This document shows positions 52,026 to 61,516 of a stretch of 64,000 nt of DNA, piece after piece. The position numbers and the translations under genes are program-made. Below the pieces are notes generated by a model. The model saw only the letters and a program-made list of their open reading frames with translations. It was not told where the DNA came from and ran no database searches. Position 1 is the first letter of the stretch. Each line of letters starts with the position of its first letter. Source of the stretch: Sporosarcina cascadiensis (GTDB taxonomy: Bacteria > Bacillota > Bacilli > Bacillales_A > Planococcaceae); contig NZ_WHVV01000015.1 of NCBI RefSeq assembly GCF_009650995.1, positions 1 to 64,000 on the forward strand, read 5' to 3'.

Positions 52026-52050
52026 TAATACTGAACGGCGTTTTGGTTTT
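52026..52050. promoter_or_regulatory. Candidate operator at the gnd promoter region
   Basis: TAATACTGAACGGCGTTTTGGT with a small AACGGCGTT dyad at its centre. It resembles the sequence upstream of dctP-2 at 47506. Confidence 0.45.
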
Positions 52051-52167
52051 TAGATAGAAGATGATATCGATTTTAATCTAGTTACTATCTCTTTGATTTA
52101 ACCAACTTGTCAGTAGACTTTATGTTTAATATGATTATTTTATGTCTATATTGTGAAGTTGATTTTA

Positions 52168-52196
52168 AGTATATTCAATCTTGTCAGATAAATCAA
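52168..52196 (-). promoter_or_regulatory. Sigma-A promoter of the galactonate-type operon
   Basis: Minus-strand TTGATT (52191-52196), 17-base spacer and TATACT (52168-52173), about 200 bases upstream of the gnd start. The rest of the gap 51966-52350 is AT-rich leader without a gene. Confidence 0.5.
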
Positions 52197-52350
52197 TAAC
52201 TTTTTTCTATTTGTTCGTAATTAAACAAAACTATTGAAATTATTGTTTATCTTATTTTACGAATCAACAAAGATGTAAATTTTCGGATAAAGTAGAAAGA
52301 CCTTGTTAATTCAACATTGGAAGTAGGTATCTTTGTACTAACCTTACAAT

Positions 52351-53277
52351 CTAACTATAAGTCTTTTTTGACTTATTTTTTATAATTATTTGCAGTAATA
52401 TTTCTAAAGAACCAGAACCCAGAACTACTCCTGCAATAATAAATATTAAACCAATAAAGTGGGCAGCCAAAATAGGTTCTCCCAGAAATATACCTGCCCC
52501 CATTAAAGAAAAAAAAGTATTTAAATTTAAAAAAATTGAAGATTGAGCTGCACCTATTTTTTTTATAGCAGAATTATATACCATATGGCCAATTGCAGTG
52601 GCCAATAGGGCAGAAAAGAAGAAGATTGCCCATACAGATGGAGTGCTTTTAAATAAACCATTGAGACCATTTGGTTCTTTAATAAGCGCAATTAGAAATA
52701 AAATTAGCGCGCCTATAAAGAACATGTAGCCCGTCAACAATCTGGGGTCCATTGTATTAGAAGCTTTTTTTATGAGTATGAAGCTAAATGCTTGCGAAAA
52801 GATAGCAATAAATATCTCTATGTCACCAAACGATACCTCCCCCAGTGTTCCGCTTCCCGCCAATATGATTACGCCCACTCCGATAGACCCCAATAGAAAT
52901 CCACCAAATCTTGCCACTGTCATATTCTCTTTCAAAATTAAAATTGATAAAATAGCTGTAAGCAGCGGTCCTAGCCCTAGGATTAGCCCTCCATTTGCTG
53001 CTGTTGTTCTTGTCAACCCTTCTGATAGAAAGTAGTGATGGACAACAACATTTGTTAACGCACCTATCATAATATATAGCCATTCTTTTCTTAACGGCAA
53101 ACGAACTTTTCCGACAAGAAATAATATGAGAAATACTAAAGATGAAGCTGTAAGTATTCGTATAGACGTAATTGTAATGGGATCAAAGTAATTAACTAGA
53201 TATTTAACAGCTGAGACGTTAATACCCCAGATGAGCATAACAATGACAAGAGTCATTAATACTTTTATATTCTTCAT
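52351..53277 (-). CDS. EamA/DMT-family transporter
   Basis: A 308-residue protein with ten membrane helices in two EamA repeats (WGINVSAVKYLVNYFDP in the first, FIGALILFLIALIKEP in the second). It is a drug/metabolite transporter of unknown substrate. It ends with a basic tail (KNKSKKTYS). It lies upstream of the gnd operon on the same strand, about 385 bases away, and is probably a separate transcript. ATG at 53277. Confidence 0.9.
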   Translation of the reverse strand: MKNIKVLMTLVIVMLIWGINVSAVKYLVNYFDPITITSIRILTASSLVFLILFLVGKVRLPLRKEWLYIMIGALTNVVVHHYFLSEGLTRTTAANGGLILGLGPLLTAILSILILKENMTVARFGGFLLGSIGVGVIILAGSGTLGEVSFGDIEIFIAIFSQAFSFILIKKASNTMDPRLLTGYMFFIGALILFLIALIKEPNGLNGLFKSTPSVWAIFFFSALLATAIGHMVYNSAIKKIGAAQSSIFLNLNTFFSLMGAGIFLGEPILAAHFIGLIFIIAGVVLGSGSLEILLQIIIKNKSKKTYS

Positions 53278-54096
53278 AACAGTAGCCTTTCTTCTGCATA
53301 TTTAAAACTCTTGATTACTATTTGTAGAGTGCTAGGCCTCCTCCTTCCATTTAATTAATATAATTTTTCACTTTCGATGCTCCCTTCCAAATAACAAAAA
53401 AAGTTTAGCGGCAAAAAAACTGATAATTCAAAACCGTATTTATGGGCTAATTATAGAAGTTAAAAAGATAATGTCAATACCATAACAAGGAAATCATCTT
53501 CTTAAATGGGAAATACACCAGAAATAGAAAACGGATCTAGAAAGTAATCTTATATATATTCAAAACAATAGACATCCTCAAATTGCACAAATTGTATAGT
53601 AATTTTTGTGATCATATTCTATGAAAAAAACTCGAAATTAACCATAATCGAAATGACTAACTTTATTTTTCTAGATGTGTTTATATTATAAGGCATGTTG
53701 GTATCTATAGATAAAGAAGCAAGCATTAATTTGGTTATGATTCTTCCAATCTACAGAAGCCAAAAATATTTGAGCTGAAAGGCACACTAGTTTCATAGGG
53801 TATGCCTGGCACTATCCTGTTCTTCTGCTGTGTGATGACTTTAGTATAAATGAATCACCTCATTCCTGTTTAATAATCTACATATTTTTACGAGAACTTC
53901 TGGCAGCAAGGTTTTATAAGACATTCATTTTAACAGGACTATAGACTTCTCAAATAATTATCAATACTACCCTAGTATAAATGGTTCATTTAATACAATC
54001 TTGATGTTTGACCATGCAAAATCACTTTGTTACCATGAAATAATTCTTTTATTTACCAGGCATTTACTAATGACCTGACTATGAGGAGGAGAAAAA
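53278..54096. other. Long intergenic region
   Basis: About 820 bases without an intact gene. Positions 53675-53972 hold the second copy of the degenerate long repeat. The rest is AT-rich, with no clear terminator. The last bases carry the GAGGAGG ribosome site of the Tat-exported dehydrogenase operon. Confidence 0.5.
53675..53972. repeat. Degenerate long direct repeat, right copy (possible mobile-element scar)
   Basis: About 300 bases, same orientation as 30515-30770. It shares GGCATGTTGGTATCTATAGA, CAATCTACAGAAG, AGGGTATG, CTGTTCTTCTG and TTCATTTTAACAGGACTATA. It has an additional 45-base stretch (GAATCACCTCATTCCTGTTT and following) missing in the left copy. No intact open frame or terminal inverted repeats were seen. 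Confidence 0.6.
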
Positions 54097-54846
54097 TTGG
54101 CAGATACTAAAAAAGGGCTTTCCCGGCGTGATTTCCTGAAAACAAGCGGAATTGCGGCCGGTACACTGGTCGGCGGCGGGCTGATCGGCGGCTTGGTAGG
54201 CTACAATGTCAAGAAGAGCGATTCCGGTACGGCTGTTGCACCTGAACCCGGCCATTCAGATGCCGACATCAATCGTGGGCTGATGTTTTTTCAGAAACGA
54301 CATGATTTCGATGTATTGTCCCAGGCCGTTGAACGCATTTTCCCGGAAGATGAACTGGGACCAGGCGCGATTGGGTTAGGCGTGCCTTATTTTATTGATA
54401 ACCAGCTGGCAGGCAATTATGGCAGCAACGCAAAAGAGTATATGCAGGAGCCTTTTTTCGAAGGCGGTCCGACGCAGGGCTACCAGACGCGCCTGCCGAG
54501 ATCCGAGGTCTTCCTTGCGGGGATAGCTGCCATGGATCAGGAAGCGAATAAACGCTTTGAAAAAAGTTTTATTGATATCGAAGGACAGCAGATGGATGAA
54601 ATATTGACCGATTTGCAGAAAGACAAAATTGAGATGCAAGGTGTATCTTCTTCGTTTTTCTTCAAATTGCTGCGCGGCGCAACGCTTGAAGGCGCCTATT
54701 CCGATCCTCTCTACAACGGGAACGTGAATATGGAAGGTTGGAGGATGAAAGGATTTCCCGGCCATCAAATGTCTTATATCAATGTGATTGAAGAGGAGAA
54801 ATTCCAGAAAATCGAACCGAAATCTCTAAGTAGCATGCAGCATTAA
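54097..54846 (+). CDS. Gluconate 2-dehydrogenase subunit 3-family protein, Tat-exported
   Basis: A 249-residue protein with a twin-arginine signal peptide: LSRRDFLKTSG at residues 9-19, then the hydrophobic GIAAGTLVGGGLIGGLVG. The mature part contains FDVLSQAVERIFPEDELGPG and ALGVPYFID-like residues typical of the gluconate 2-dehydrogenase subunit 3 family. It is the small export partner that carries the GMC flavoprotein across the membrane. The TTG start at 54097 follows GAGGAGGAG. It is the first gene of an operon with the flavoprotein, tatA and tatC. Confidence 0.92.
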   Translation: MADTKKGLSRRDFLKTSGIAAGTLVGGGLIGGLVGYNVKKSDSGTAVAPEPGHSDADINRGLMFFQKRHDFDVLSQAVERIFPEDELGPGAIGLGVPYFIDNQLAGNYGSNAKEYMQEPFFEGGPTQGYQTRLPRSEVFLAGIAAMDQEANKRFEKSFIDIEGQQMDEILTDLQKDKIEMQGVSSSFFFKLLRGATLEGAYSDPLYNGNVNMEGWRMKGFPGHQMSYINVIEEEKFQKIEPKSLSSMQH

Positions 54847-54862
54847 TAAAGGGGGAAGAACA

Positions 54863-56575
54863 TTGGCAAAAACTTTAGATAAAGTAGACGTAGTAACAGT
54901 CGGCGTCGGCTGGACAGGCGGCATCATCGCGGCCGAATGTGCCAAAGCCGGTTTGAAAGTCCGCGGGCTGGAGCGCGGAAAAAACCGCGGAACGGAAGAC
55001 TTTTCGATGGTTCATGACGAATATCGTTATGCATTCCGCTATGAGCTGATGCAGGACCTCTCGAAAGAAACCATCACGTTCCGCAACAATGCGAAGCAGC
55101 GGGCATTGCCAATGCGGCAGCTGGGTTCCTTTTTACTCGGCGAAGGTTTGGGCGGAGCAGGCACTCACTGGAACGGGATGACCTATCGTTTCCTGCCCTA
55201 CGATTTCCAGATCCGTTCAGAAACTGAAAAGAAATATGGCAAGAGCAAAATCGGTTCTGATTATTTACTTCAGGACTGGGGTATTACATATGACGAGCTG
55301 GAACCTTATTATGATAAATTCGAAAAGACAATAGGGCTCTCCGGAGAAGATACGAATCCTTTCTGGGGAAAGAGATCTTCAGATTTCCCGACACCTGCCA
55401 TGAAAAGAACACCTTTGCTCAAAAAGTTCGAAAAGGCAACGACCGATCTTGGATATCATCCATATATGGTCCCTTCGGCCAACCTTTCAGAACCGTATCA
55501 AAATCCGGATGGCGCAAGCATCAACGGCTGCCAATACTGTGGATTTTGTGAACGGTTCGGCTGTGAATATGGAGCAAAATCATCACCTGAAGTAACAGTT
55601 GTCCCGACAGCCAAGAAGACCGGTAATTACGACATCACCTTCCATGCAAATGTTGTGGAAGTCTTGAAACAGGGTGACAAGACGACAGGTGTGCGCTATG
55701 TCGATACATTGACAGGCGCTGAATACATCCAGCCGGCAGATGTGGTCGTGCTGACAAGCTATATGATGAACAATGCGAAATTGCTGATGGTCTCCGATAT
55801 TGGAGAACAGTACAACCCGGAAACCGGCAAAGGAACACTCGGCAAGAACTATTGCTATCAGATCGAGCCGGGGGCTACAGGCTTTTTCGATGAACAAATG
55901 AACACATTCATGGGTGCAGGAGCTCTTGGAATGACGATTGATGATTTCAATGGCGACAACTTCGATCACAGCAATCTCGATTTCCTTCACGGCGCGAGCA
56001 TTTCCTTCGTACAATCCGGAAGCCGGCCGATCGGAACGAATCCGATCCCATCCGACGTTCCGCTCTGGGGAGCCGAGTTCAAGAAAGCATCGGTCCATAA
56101 CTTCACACGCGCACTGGATGTGTTCGGACAAGGCGCTTCCCTGCCGCATAAAAACAATTATCTGTCACTTGATCCGACGTATAAAGATAAGTATGGTGTC
56201 CCTCTCCTGCAAATGACGTATAACTTTACGGAACAGGACCGCAATTTGCATAAATTCATTACCCAGAAGACTGTGGACGTAATGGAGGCAATGGGCGCGA
56301 AGAAGACAGAGGGCGGCGGCATGCTGGAAGACTATGATATCGCTCCTTACCAATCGACACATAACACCGGCGGCACAACGATAGGGGATGATCCCAATAC
56401 GAGTGTCGTGAATAATTACTTGCAGCACTGGGATATGGAAAATTTATTCGTCGTCGGCGCCGGAAACTTCAATCATAACAGTGGATATAACCCGACAGCG
56501 ACGGTCGGGGCACTTGCTTACCGCGCAGCGGAAGGCATACAGAAATACCGTCAAAAAGGCGGATCACTCGTTTAA
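54863..56575 (+). CDS. GMC-family flavoprotein dehydrogenase (gluconate 2-dehydrogenase large-subunit type)
   Basis: A 570-residue GMC oxidoreductase. The FAD motif is [20 protein letters not shown] near 12, and [18 protein letters not shown] near 90 is the second flavin region. The cysteine cluster [12 protein letters not shown] near 220 is conserved in this branch and may hold a cluster or zinc (inference). [20 protein letters not shown] near the end contains the catalytic His/Asn pair. It has no signal peptide of its own, so it should be exported with the Tat-tagged subunit 3. No cytochrome c subunit gene is present, so electrons probably go to quinone or another carrier. Confidence 0.93.
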   Translation: MAKTLDKVDVVTVGVGWTGGIIAAECAKAGLKVRGLERGKNRGTEDFSMVHDEYRYAFRYELMQDLSKETITFRNNAKQRALPMRQLGSFLLGEGLGGAGTHWNGMTYRFLPYDFQIRSETEKKYGKSKIGSDYLLQDWGITYDELEPYYDKFEKTIGLSGEDTNPFWGKRSSDFPTPAMKRTPLLKKFEKATTDLGYHPYMVPSANLSEPYQNPDGASINGCQYCGFCERFGCEYGAKSSPEVTVVPTAKKTGNYDITFHANVVEVLKQGDKTTGVRYVDTLTGAEYIQPADVVVLTSYMMNNAKLLMVSDIGEQYNPETGKGTLGKNYCYQIEPGATGFFDEQMNTFMGAGALGMTIDDFNGDNFDHSNLDFLHGASISFVQSGSRPIGTNPIPSDVPLWGAEFKKASVHNFTRALDVFGQGASLPHKNNYLSLDPTYKDKYGVPLLQMTYNFTEQDRNLHKFITQKTVDVMEAMGAKKTEGGGMLEDYDIAPYQSTHNTGGTTIGDDPNTSVVNNYLQHWDMENLFVVGAGNFNHNSGYNPTATVGALAYRAAEGIQKYRQKGGSLV

Positions 56576-56592
56576 GAGAGGATGAATTTGGT

Positions 56593-56805
56593 ATGAATCT
56601 AGCAGCTATTGGAGTACCGGGGCTAATTATAATTCTCGTCATTATCTTGATACTGTTCGGTCCGAGGAAATTACCCGAGGTCGGTTCTGCGGTCGGCAAA
56701 ACGCTTGCGGAATTCAAAAAGTCAGCAAAAGATATCATGGATGATGATGATACTCAACCGCCTGCCAAGAAACTTTCGGATACCGAAAAAACGGATAGTA
56801 AATAA
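56593..56805 (+). CDS. tatA: Twin-arginine translocase subunit TatA
   Basis: A 70-residue TatA/E protein: one N-terminal membrane helix ([17 protein letters not shown]), the [20 protein letters not shown] hinge and amphipathic helix, and a short acidic tail. It forms the protein-conducting part of the Tat pathway. Placement straight after the GMC gene, 17 bases away, points to a dedicated translocase for the dehydrogenase. Confidence 0.95.
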   Translation: MNLAAIGVPGLIIILVIILILFGPRKLPEVGSAVGKTLAEFKKSAKDIMDDDDTQPPAKKLSDTEKTDSK

Positions 56806-56817
56806 GTAGGTGACAAG

Positions 56818-57729
56818 ATGGATCCGTACAATGATCATAACCGTAAGATTCTCAGTCCGCTGGATAAAATAGCCGAGGAAGAGGCTGTACCTTCCGATCA
56901 TCCTGCGGAGACCCCTTCCTCTGTATCCGATGAAAGCCGTGACATACCGCCGATACAGGAGCCGAATCAAGACAACTGCGGTTCTCCGGCAAACGGACAG
57001 GCGCCTGAAGAACCGCCGTCCAATACCGATCCGGCCATTATCGAACATTTGAATGATCTTCGGAAGCAGATCATCAAGAGCATTGCTGTTTTCCTGTTTT
57101 TCTTCATTTCTGCGTTCAGCACGATCAATTTATGGTTCCCTTATATTACACGCGGACATACACTGACCGTGCTCAGTCCGCTGGAAGTCGTTTCATTCTA
57201 TACGACGATTTCCGCGGCACTCGCTTTCGGGCTGTCCGTCCCTTTTCTCTGTCACTTCCTGTGGCAATTCGTCAAACCGGGACTGACGGAGAAAGAAGGA
57301 CGTTTCCTCAGCCTGTATTCACCGGCCATTTTGATACTATTCATTGGCGGACTGGCTTTCGGCTATTACGTTGTCAATCCGCTGAGCTATAATTTCCTGA
57401 TCAAGCTCGGGAAAATGAATTTTGAAATCATGATCACTGCGAAGGAGTATGCGCGTTTCCTGCTGCTGACCACGATGCCGATCGGTCTGCTGTTTGAACT
57501 CCCGATTGTCGCCCTGTTCCTTTCCGCTATCGGTATCCTGACCTCCGATACGATGAAGAAGGTCAGGAAATGGTCTTATGTAGTACTGGCAGTCGTCTCA
57601 GCGCTCATCACCCCGCCCGACTTCATCAGTCAGCTGATCATCTTAATCCCGATGCTCGCTCTGTATGAAGCAAGCATCTATCTCGTCACCCGGACGGAAA
57701 GACGGCTGGTTGCGGGGGATGCCGCATAA
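56818..57729 (+). CDS. tatC: Twin-arginine translocase subunit TatC with an N-terminal extension
   Basis: A 303-residue TatC. The TatC core begins at about residue 75 (IIEHLNDLRKQIIKSIAVF) and has six membrane helices. FVKPGLTEKEGRF, FGYYVVNPLSYNFL and TPPDFISQLIILIPMLALYE are present and fit substrate-recognition TatC. The first 70 or so residues form a Pro/Glu/Asp/Ser-rich cytoplasmic tail not found in ordinary TatC proteins (about 240-250 residues). It starts 12 bases after tatA. It should recognise the RR signal of the subunit 3 protein. Confidence 0.95.
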   Translation: MDPYNDHNRKILSPLDKIAEEEAVPSDHPAETPSSVSDESRDIPPIQEPNQDNCGSPANGQAPEEPPSNTDPAIIEHLNDLRKQIIKSIAVFLFFFISAFSTINLWFPYITRGHTLTVLSPLEVVSFYTTISAALAFGLSVPFLCHFLWQFVKPGLTEKEGRFLSLYSPAILILFIGGLAFGYYVVNPLSYNFLIKLGKMNFEIMITAKEYARFLLLTTMPIGLLFELPIVALFLSAIGILTSDTMKKVRKWSYVVLAVVSALITPPDFISQLIILIPMLALYEASIYLVTRTERRLVAGDAA

Positions 57730-57752
57730 TTTAGAATACCAATCAATTAAGA

Positions 57753-57787
57753 AACTGCGGAAGCAACAACTTACCGCAGTTTTTTTA
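57753..57787 (+). terminator. Terminator of the Tat-dehydrogenase operon
   Basis: AACTGCGG pairs with CCGCAGTT around AAGCAACAACTTA, followed by TTTTTTATTT. Confidence 0.85.
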
Positions 57788-58045
57788 TTTGGTTGGAAAA
57801 CACAACCGATTATAAGGTGATGACTGGAAAGCACGTGCTTCTTACAGGAGTCTTCTATACGAAGATCTTTCGGAAACTGATGCTTGACCTGGATGGGAGA
57901 AACTCTATACACCGGCACAATCTTTCAGATATTCAAAAAGATCGGTATCGTCATTAAACTCATGTTGCCGTTCGTGTATAGTGCAGGGAAAGATCGGGAT
58001 GCGGCAGAAGATTTATAAAGGATAACGCGACACAGAGTTAATTAA
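57788..58045. other. Intergenic stretch with a possible gene fragment
   Basis: A plus-strand frame from ATG 57893 to a stop at 58018 reads MGETLYTGTIFQIFKKIGIV and then LPFVYSAGKDRDAAEDL. It is protein-like but has no ribosome site, and I do not recognise it. It is most likely a remnant. Nothing else is visible. Confidence 0.3.
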
Positions 58046-58996
58046 TCACAAATTCAATTCTGCTTTAATTTTCTGCATACGTTCAATTGGTAAACCTGTT
58101 AATTCGGCAACCTCTTCCACATTCATATGCTTTTCCAGCATCTTACGCGCCATTTGCGCCGTTGCTTTTTCCATTCCTCTTTCCAACGCTTGTTTCTCTG
58201 CAACCTCCAGCCTCCACTTCGCTTCATTCACCGCAGCTTCCTGATCTAAAATTTGTTTCAGCCGAACTTCATATGCCTGCCGTTCTTTCGGATCCAGGCT
58301 GAGCTCGTTCCAGTTCGTAAATGCGTCCTGCAAATGTTTGTCATTCACCACAATCGCCTCCAGTTCCTTGTAAATATCCTCGTAAATGTATGATTTCCGC
58401 TGATCCACTATACTGAACAACAATAACCAGCGGCTCAGCACGTCACTCCATGGATCTAACTTCTCTTCCTCCCAGTGTTTCAGCAGTTTAGGTATCTCAA
58501 TGAAATGTAATTCCATGACGTCAGTCAGCCTGAAATTTTCTTCATCTTCATGCAGATGATACGCCGTATGATAGGACTTCGTCTCTTCCACCAAATTAAA
58601 GTTCAGAATGCTTACCACGATGGCCGGTTTCAATTTTGTATACGCCATTCCCTTTTGATTTTGGTTACTATACAATCTTGCCCAATAATATAGACTGCGA
58701 TTGATCATATCGTATTGATTGGTGAATTGAATCTCGATATTGACCTGATGCTGATCTTGCGTAGTCACCAGGATATCCAGGCGGGATTGCTTATCTTCTC
58801 CATGCTTCCTGCCAATTTCCAGATTATTAAACGTTACCTCTTTAATCACATTCGGGCCGGTTCTTTTGAGAATGGCATTTAGAAAAACAATTGTAATCGC
58901 TTTGTTTTTCTCACTTCCAAACAATTCCTTGAACGCAAAATCAATTTTCAAATCTACCAATTCCGTTAAATAGATCCGTTTCTTTGAGGTTAGCAT
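58046..58996 (-). CDS. Rpn-family recombination-promoting nuclease / PD-(D/E)XK protein
   Basis: A 316-residue protein. The N-terminal VDLKIDFAFKELFGSEKNK and the central SRLDILVTTQDQHQVNIEIQ (catalytic D-x-E-x-Q, as in PD-(D/E)XK nucleases) with YDMINRSLYYWARLYSNQ define the Rpn/transposase_31-like family. The C-terminal part is a charged helix (EKATAQMARKMLEKHMNVEEVAELTGLP), common in these proteins. Members promote recombination and may act as selfish or defence-type nucleases. I set the start at ATG 58996; no strong ribosome site is seen. It is isolated, which is typical of the family. Confidence 0.88.
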   Translation of the reverse strand: MLTSKKRIYLTELVDLKIDFAFKELFGSEKNKAITIVFLNAILKRTGPNVIKEVTFNNLEIGRKHGEDKQSRLDILVTTQDQHQVNIEIQFTNQYDMINRSLYYWARLYSNQNQKGMAYTKLKPAIVVSILNFNLVEETKSYHTAYHLHEDEENFRLTDVMELHFIEIPKLLKHWEEEKLDPWSDVLSRWLLLFSIVDQRKSYIYEDIYKELEAIVVNDKHLQDAFTNWNELSLDPKERQAYEVRLKQILDQEAAVNEAKWRLEVAEKQALERGMEKATAQMARKMLEKHMNVEEVAELTGLPIERMQKIKAELNL

Positions 58997-59231
58997 AGGA
59001 CAGCAACAGTAAATCGTCAAAACAGGAAAAATGATTTTTATGCACATAAAACAGTGCCAGAATCAAATAATCAATCGTCAAAATTGATTTTCCCTATCGT
59101 TTTAGAAAACAAAAGTTAATTATCCAACTTTATTGAAGCAAGACTTTTATTCTAAAAAACACCTGATCTTTACATGAATCGGACAATCCCGAACGATGTG
59201 CAGATCAGTTATCTGCAGGCTGCCTCTGCTA

Positions 59232-60131
59232 CTATCTCGCCCTTGCAAACAACTTCAGGGTATCTGCTCTCTGTGCATAATCCGGCTCGCTGATGTTCTC
59301 CAGTGGAGCGCCCATAACAATCGTGATATATTCACGGTCTCCTATCAGCCCGAGCGTCGCCCAGCACTGCCCAGCTTCATAGGTCGTGCCCGATTTACCG
59401 CCAATAATTTCAAAACCGGTTTGATTCGCTTTATCCAATGAAGCAAGCACAGTAGACTGCAATAAAACCCCCTTAGGATGATCAGGAGTAGACGATGTCT
59501 GGAATGTCTCTTTTGTGAAAATGGCTCTGAAATTATTGTTTTCGAGAGCATAGTCCAGCAGCCTAGCCATATCGGCGGCAGTTGTATATTGATTCGTGTG
59601 GTGAAGACCTTCCGGATTGGCGAAACGAGTATTTTTCATTCCCAGCTCCACTGCTTTGTCATTCATCATCTGAACAAAAGTTTCCACACTGCCCCCCACA
59701 TGGATGGCGAGGGAATTCGCTGCTTCTCCACCGGAATTCAGAACAGTTCCATACAGCAGATCACGATAGGTTACGGCTTCCCTGCCATAAAAACCTGCCA
59801 TGGAGGCGTTCGCTGCGACCATTTTCCGGTAGGTCTCCAGATCGACAGGAGCGGCGGCAGCCAGATCATCAATATATTCTAGTGCAACAATTGTTGTCAT
59901 CATCTTTGTCAGTGATGCCGGATAAGCCTTTGAATCCGCATTCTTTTCGTACACCGCTTCTTCAGTTCCCCTGTCGACCATATATATATAGGGGCTCGCA
60001 TATTCATCTTTAGTAGAAAAATTGAATATCTCTCTAAAATTAATGTTTATTTGACCTTCTGCTTTCAAGAAGAAAAACAGTACAACTATCGCTAGTACTG
60101 CAAATTTCAAAAACGCTGATAACTTTCTCAT
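59232..60131 (-). CDS. D-alanyl-D-alanine carboxypeptidase (peptidase S11)
   Basis: A 299-residue penicillin-binding carboxypeptidase. An uncleaved or signal-anchor helix (FLKFAVLAIVVLFFFLKAEG) lies at residues 7-26. The catalytic SxxK is in PASLTKMMTT near 75, the second motif reads SGGEAANSLA (SGN is usual, so Asn is replaced) and the KTG-type box is GGKSGTTYEAGQ near 245. It trims D-Ala from peptidoglycan pentapeptides. It lacks the usual C-terminal amphipathic anchor and is therefore held by the N-terminal helix. Confidence 0.9.
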   Translation of the reverse strand: MRKLSAFLKFAVLAIVVLFFFLKAEGQININFREIFNFSTKDEYASPYIYMVDRGTEEAVYEKNADSKAYPASLTKMMTTIVALEYIDDLAAAAPVDLETYRKMVAANASMAGFYGREAVTYRDLLYGTVLNSGGEAANSLAIHVGGSVETFVQMMNDKAVELGMKNTRFANPEGLHHTNQYTTAADMARLLDYALENNNFRAIFTKETFQTSSTPDHPKGVLLQSTVLASLDKANQTGFEIIGGKSGTTYEAGQCWATLGLIGDREYITIVMGAPLENISEPDYAQRADTLKLFARAR

Positions 60132-60280
60132 ATCTAATCTACCTTCCCCTGAAAAATTCTCTGTCTTCTTATTATAGAAGAAACTAATGAATAAATGAGT
60201 AGAATAACTATGAAGAATTTCTTAATATACTGATGGTGATTGGTGCTAATCCGCGTTCACATTGCGCAGTGCATAGATAC

Positions 60281-60316
60281 ACCAAAAAAGGATCTGCACA
60301 GGCAGACCCCTTTTTT
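60281..60316 (-). terminator. Terminator of the M20-Opu operon
   Basis: AAAAAAGGATCTGC and GCAGACCCCTTTTTTT form a stem with one mismatch and an ACAG loop, directly after the amidohydrolase stop. Confidence 0.75.
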
Positions 60317-61501
60317 TCAAGCGTTATACATTTCCCAGTAGTCCACCATACTGGAGGCAATTACTTTCGCGCCGTTTAATAAAGCTTTTTCGTCTATGTC
60401 AAACTTCGGATGATGATAAGGATAAATAAAGCCTTTCTCCTCATTCGCGGAGCCTGTGAAAAAATAAGTTCCCGGAACATTCTGGAGGAAGTAAGAAAAA
60501 TCTTCTGCACCCATATTCGGCTGCATCTCCTGTATGTTCATCACCGGCAGAACTTCTTTCGCTGCATTCACCAGCAGTTTTGTAATTCCTGGATCATTTT
60601 TTGTGGCAGGATAGCCAAACATATATTCCAATTCGTGCGTCGCGCCAAATGCCTGGCAAGTATGAGTGGTAATGGTTTTCAGCCATTCATACATACTTTG
60701 ACGCACATCTTCATCAAACGTTCTGATTGTCCCTTTTAGTATCGCTCTTTCGGGAATAACATTTGCTGCCTCTCCGGCATGGAACGAACCAATCGACAAT
60801 ACAGCCGATTTCAGCGGATCCACTTTTCTGCTGGTGATTTGATGCAAATTACCGATTAATTGACCACCTAGTGCAATGACATCCACCGTGTCTTGCGGAA
60901 ACGCCCCATGTCCGCCAGAACCGATTATTTCAATTGTAAAATCATCGCATGCACCCAGGATATAATTCTCACTGTACAATACATGATCTACAGGAATATA
61001 GTTTTCCATATGTGTAGCGAAAATTACATCCACTCCATCCAGAGCACCCGCTTCAATCATCGGCTTTGCGCCGCCGGGATCTTCCTCTTCTGCATGCTGA
61101 TGAATAAATACAATATTGCCTGCGATATCATCTTTCATTGCAACAAGTGCCTTTGAGAGACCTAATGCAATCGCAGTATGTGCGTCATGTCCACATGCGT
61201 GCATGACACCTGGATTTGTCGATTTATAAGGCACATCATTTTCTTCCTGTATGGGTAGCGCATCAAAATCCGCGCGTACTGCAATGGTCTTTCCAGGATG
61301 CTTCCCCCGCAACGTCGCAACGACTCCATGTCCACCTACATTTGTCTGTACTTCCAACCCTAGTCTCCGCTGGAATTCAGCTATTTTCTTTGCCGTGTTC
61401 ACTTCCTGAAATGAAAGTTCGGGATGCATATGAAAATCACGGCGCAGCTTGATCATTTCTTCATAACCGTCTTCCAGGCGAGTAAATAACTGTTGTTTCA
61501 T
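60317..61501 (-). CDS. M20-family amidohydrolase
   Basis: A 394-residue M20 metallohydrolase of the N-acyl-amino-acid amidohydrolase type. Metal-binding landmarks are RRDFHMHPELSFQE, ACGHDAHTAIALG near 103, HQHAEEEDPGGAK near 135 and MGAEDFSYF near 345, and the last histidine is in YPYHHPKFDID. It should hydrolyse an N-acyl or amide-linked compound in the cytoplasm. It is the last gene of the operon with the OpuC-type ABC transporter, 15 bases after the permease gene. Its substrate may be the compound imported (inference). Confidence 0.92.
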   Translation of the reverse strand: MKQQLFTRLEDGYEEMIKLRRDFHMHPELSFQEVNTAKKIAEFQRRLGLEVQTNVGGHGVVATLRGKHPGKTIAVRADFDALPIQEENDVPYKSTNPGVMHACGHDAHTAIALGLSKALVAMKDDIAGNIVFIHQHAEEEDPGGAKPMIEAGALDGVDVIFATHMENYIPVDHVLYSENYILGACDDFTIEIIGSGGHGAFPQDTVDVIALGGQLIGNLHQITSRKVDPLKSAVLSIGSFHAGEAANVIPERAILKGTIRTFDEDVRQSMYEWLKTITTHTCQAFGATHELEYMFGYPATKNDPGITKLLVNAAKEVLPVMNIQEMQPNMGAEDFSYFLQNVPGTYFFTGSANEEKGFIYPYHHPKFDIDEKALLNGAKVIASSMVDYWEMYNA

Positions 61502-61516
61502 ACCTAGCCCACCTTT

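Noticed and set aside
55583-56149. Minus-strand open frame of 188 codons within the GMC gene
   Set aside because: It is antisense to the well-supported flavoprotein, has a Cys/His-rich nonsense composition and no ribosome site.
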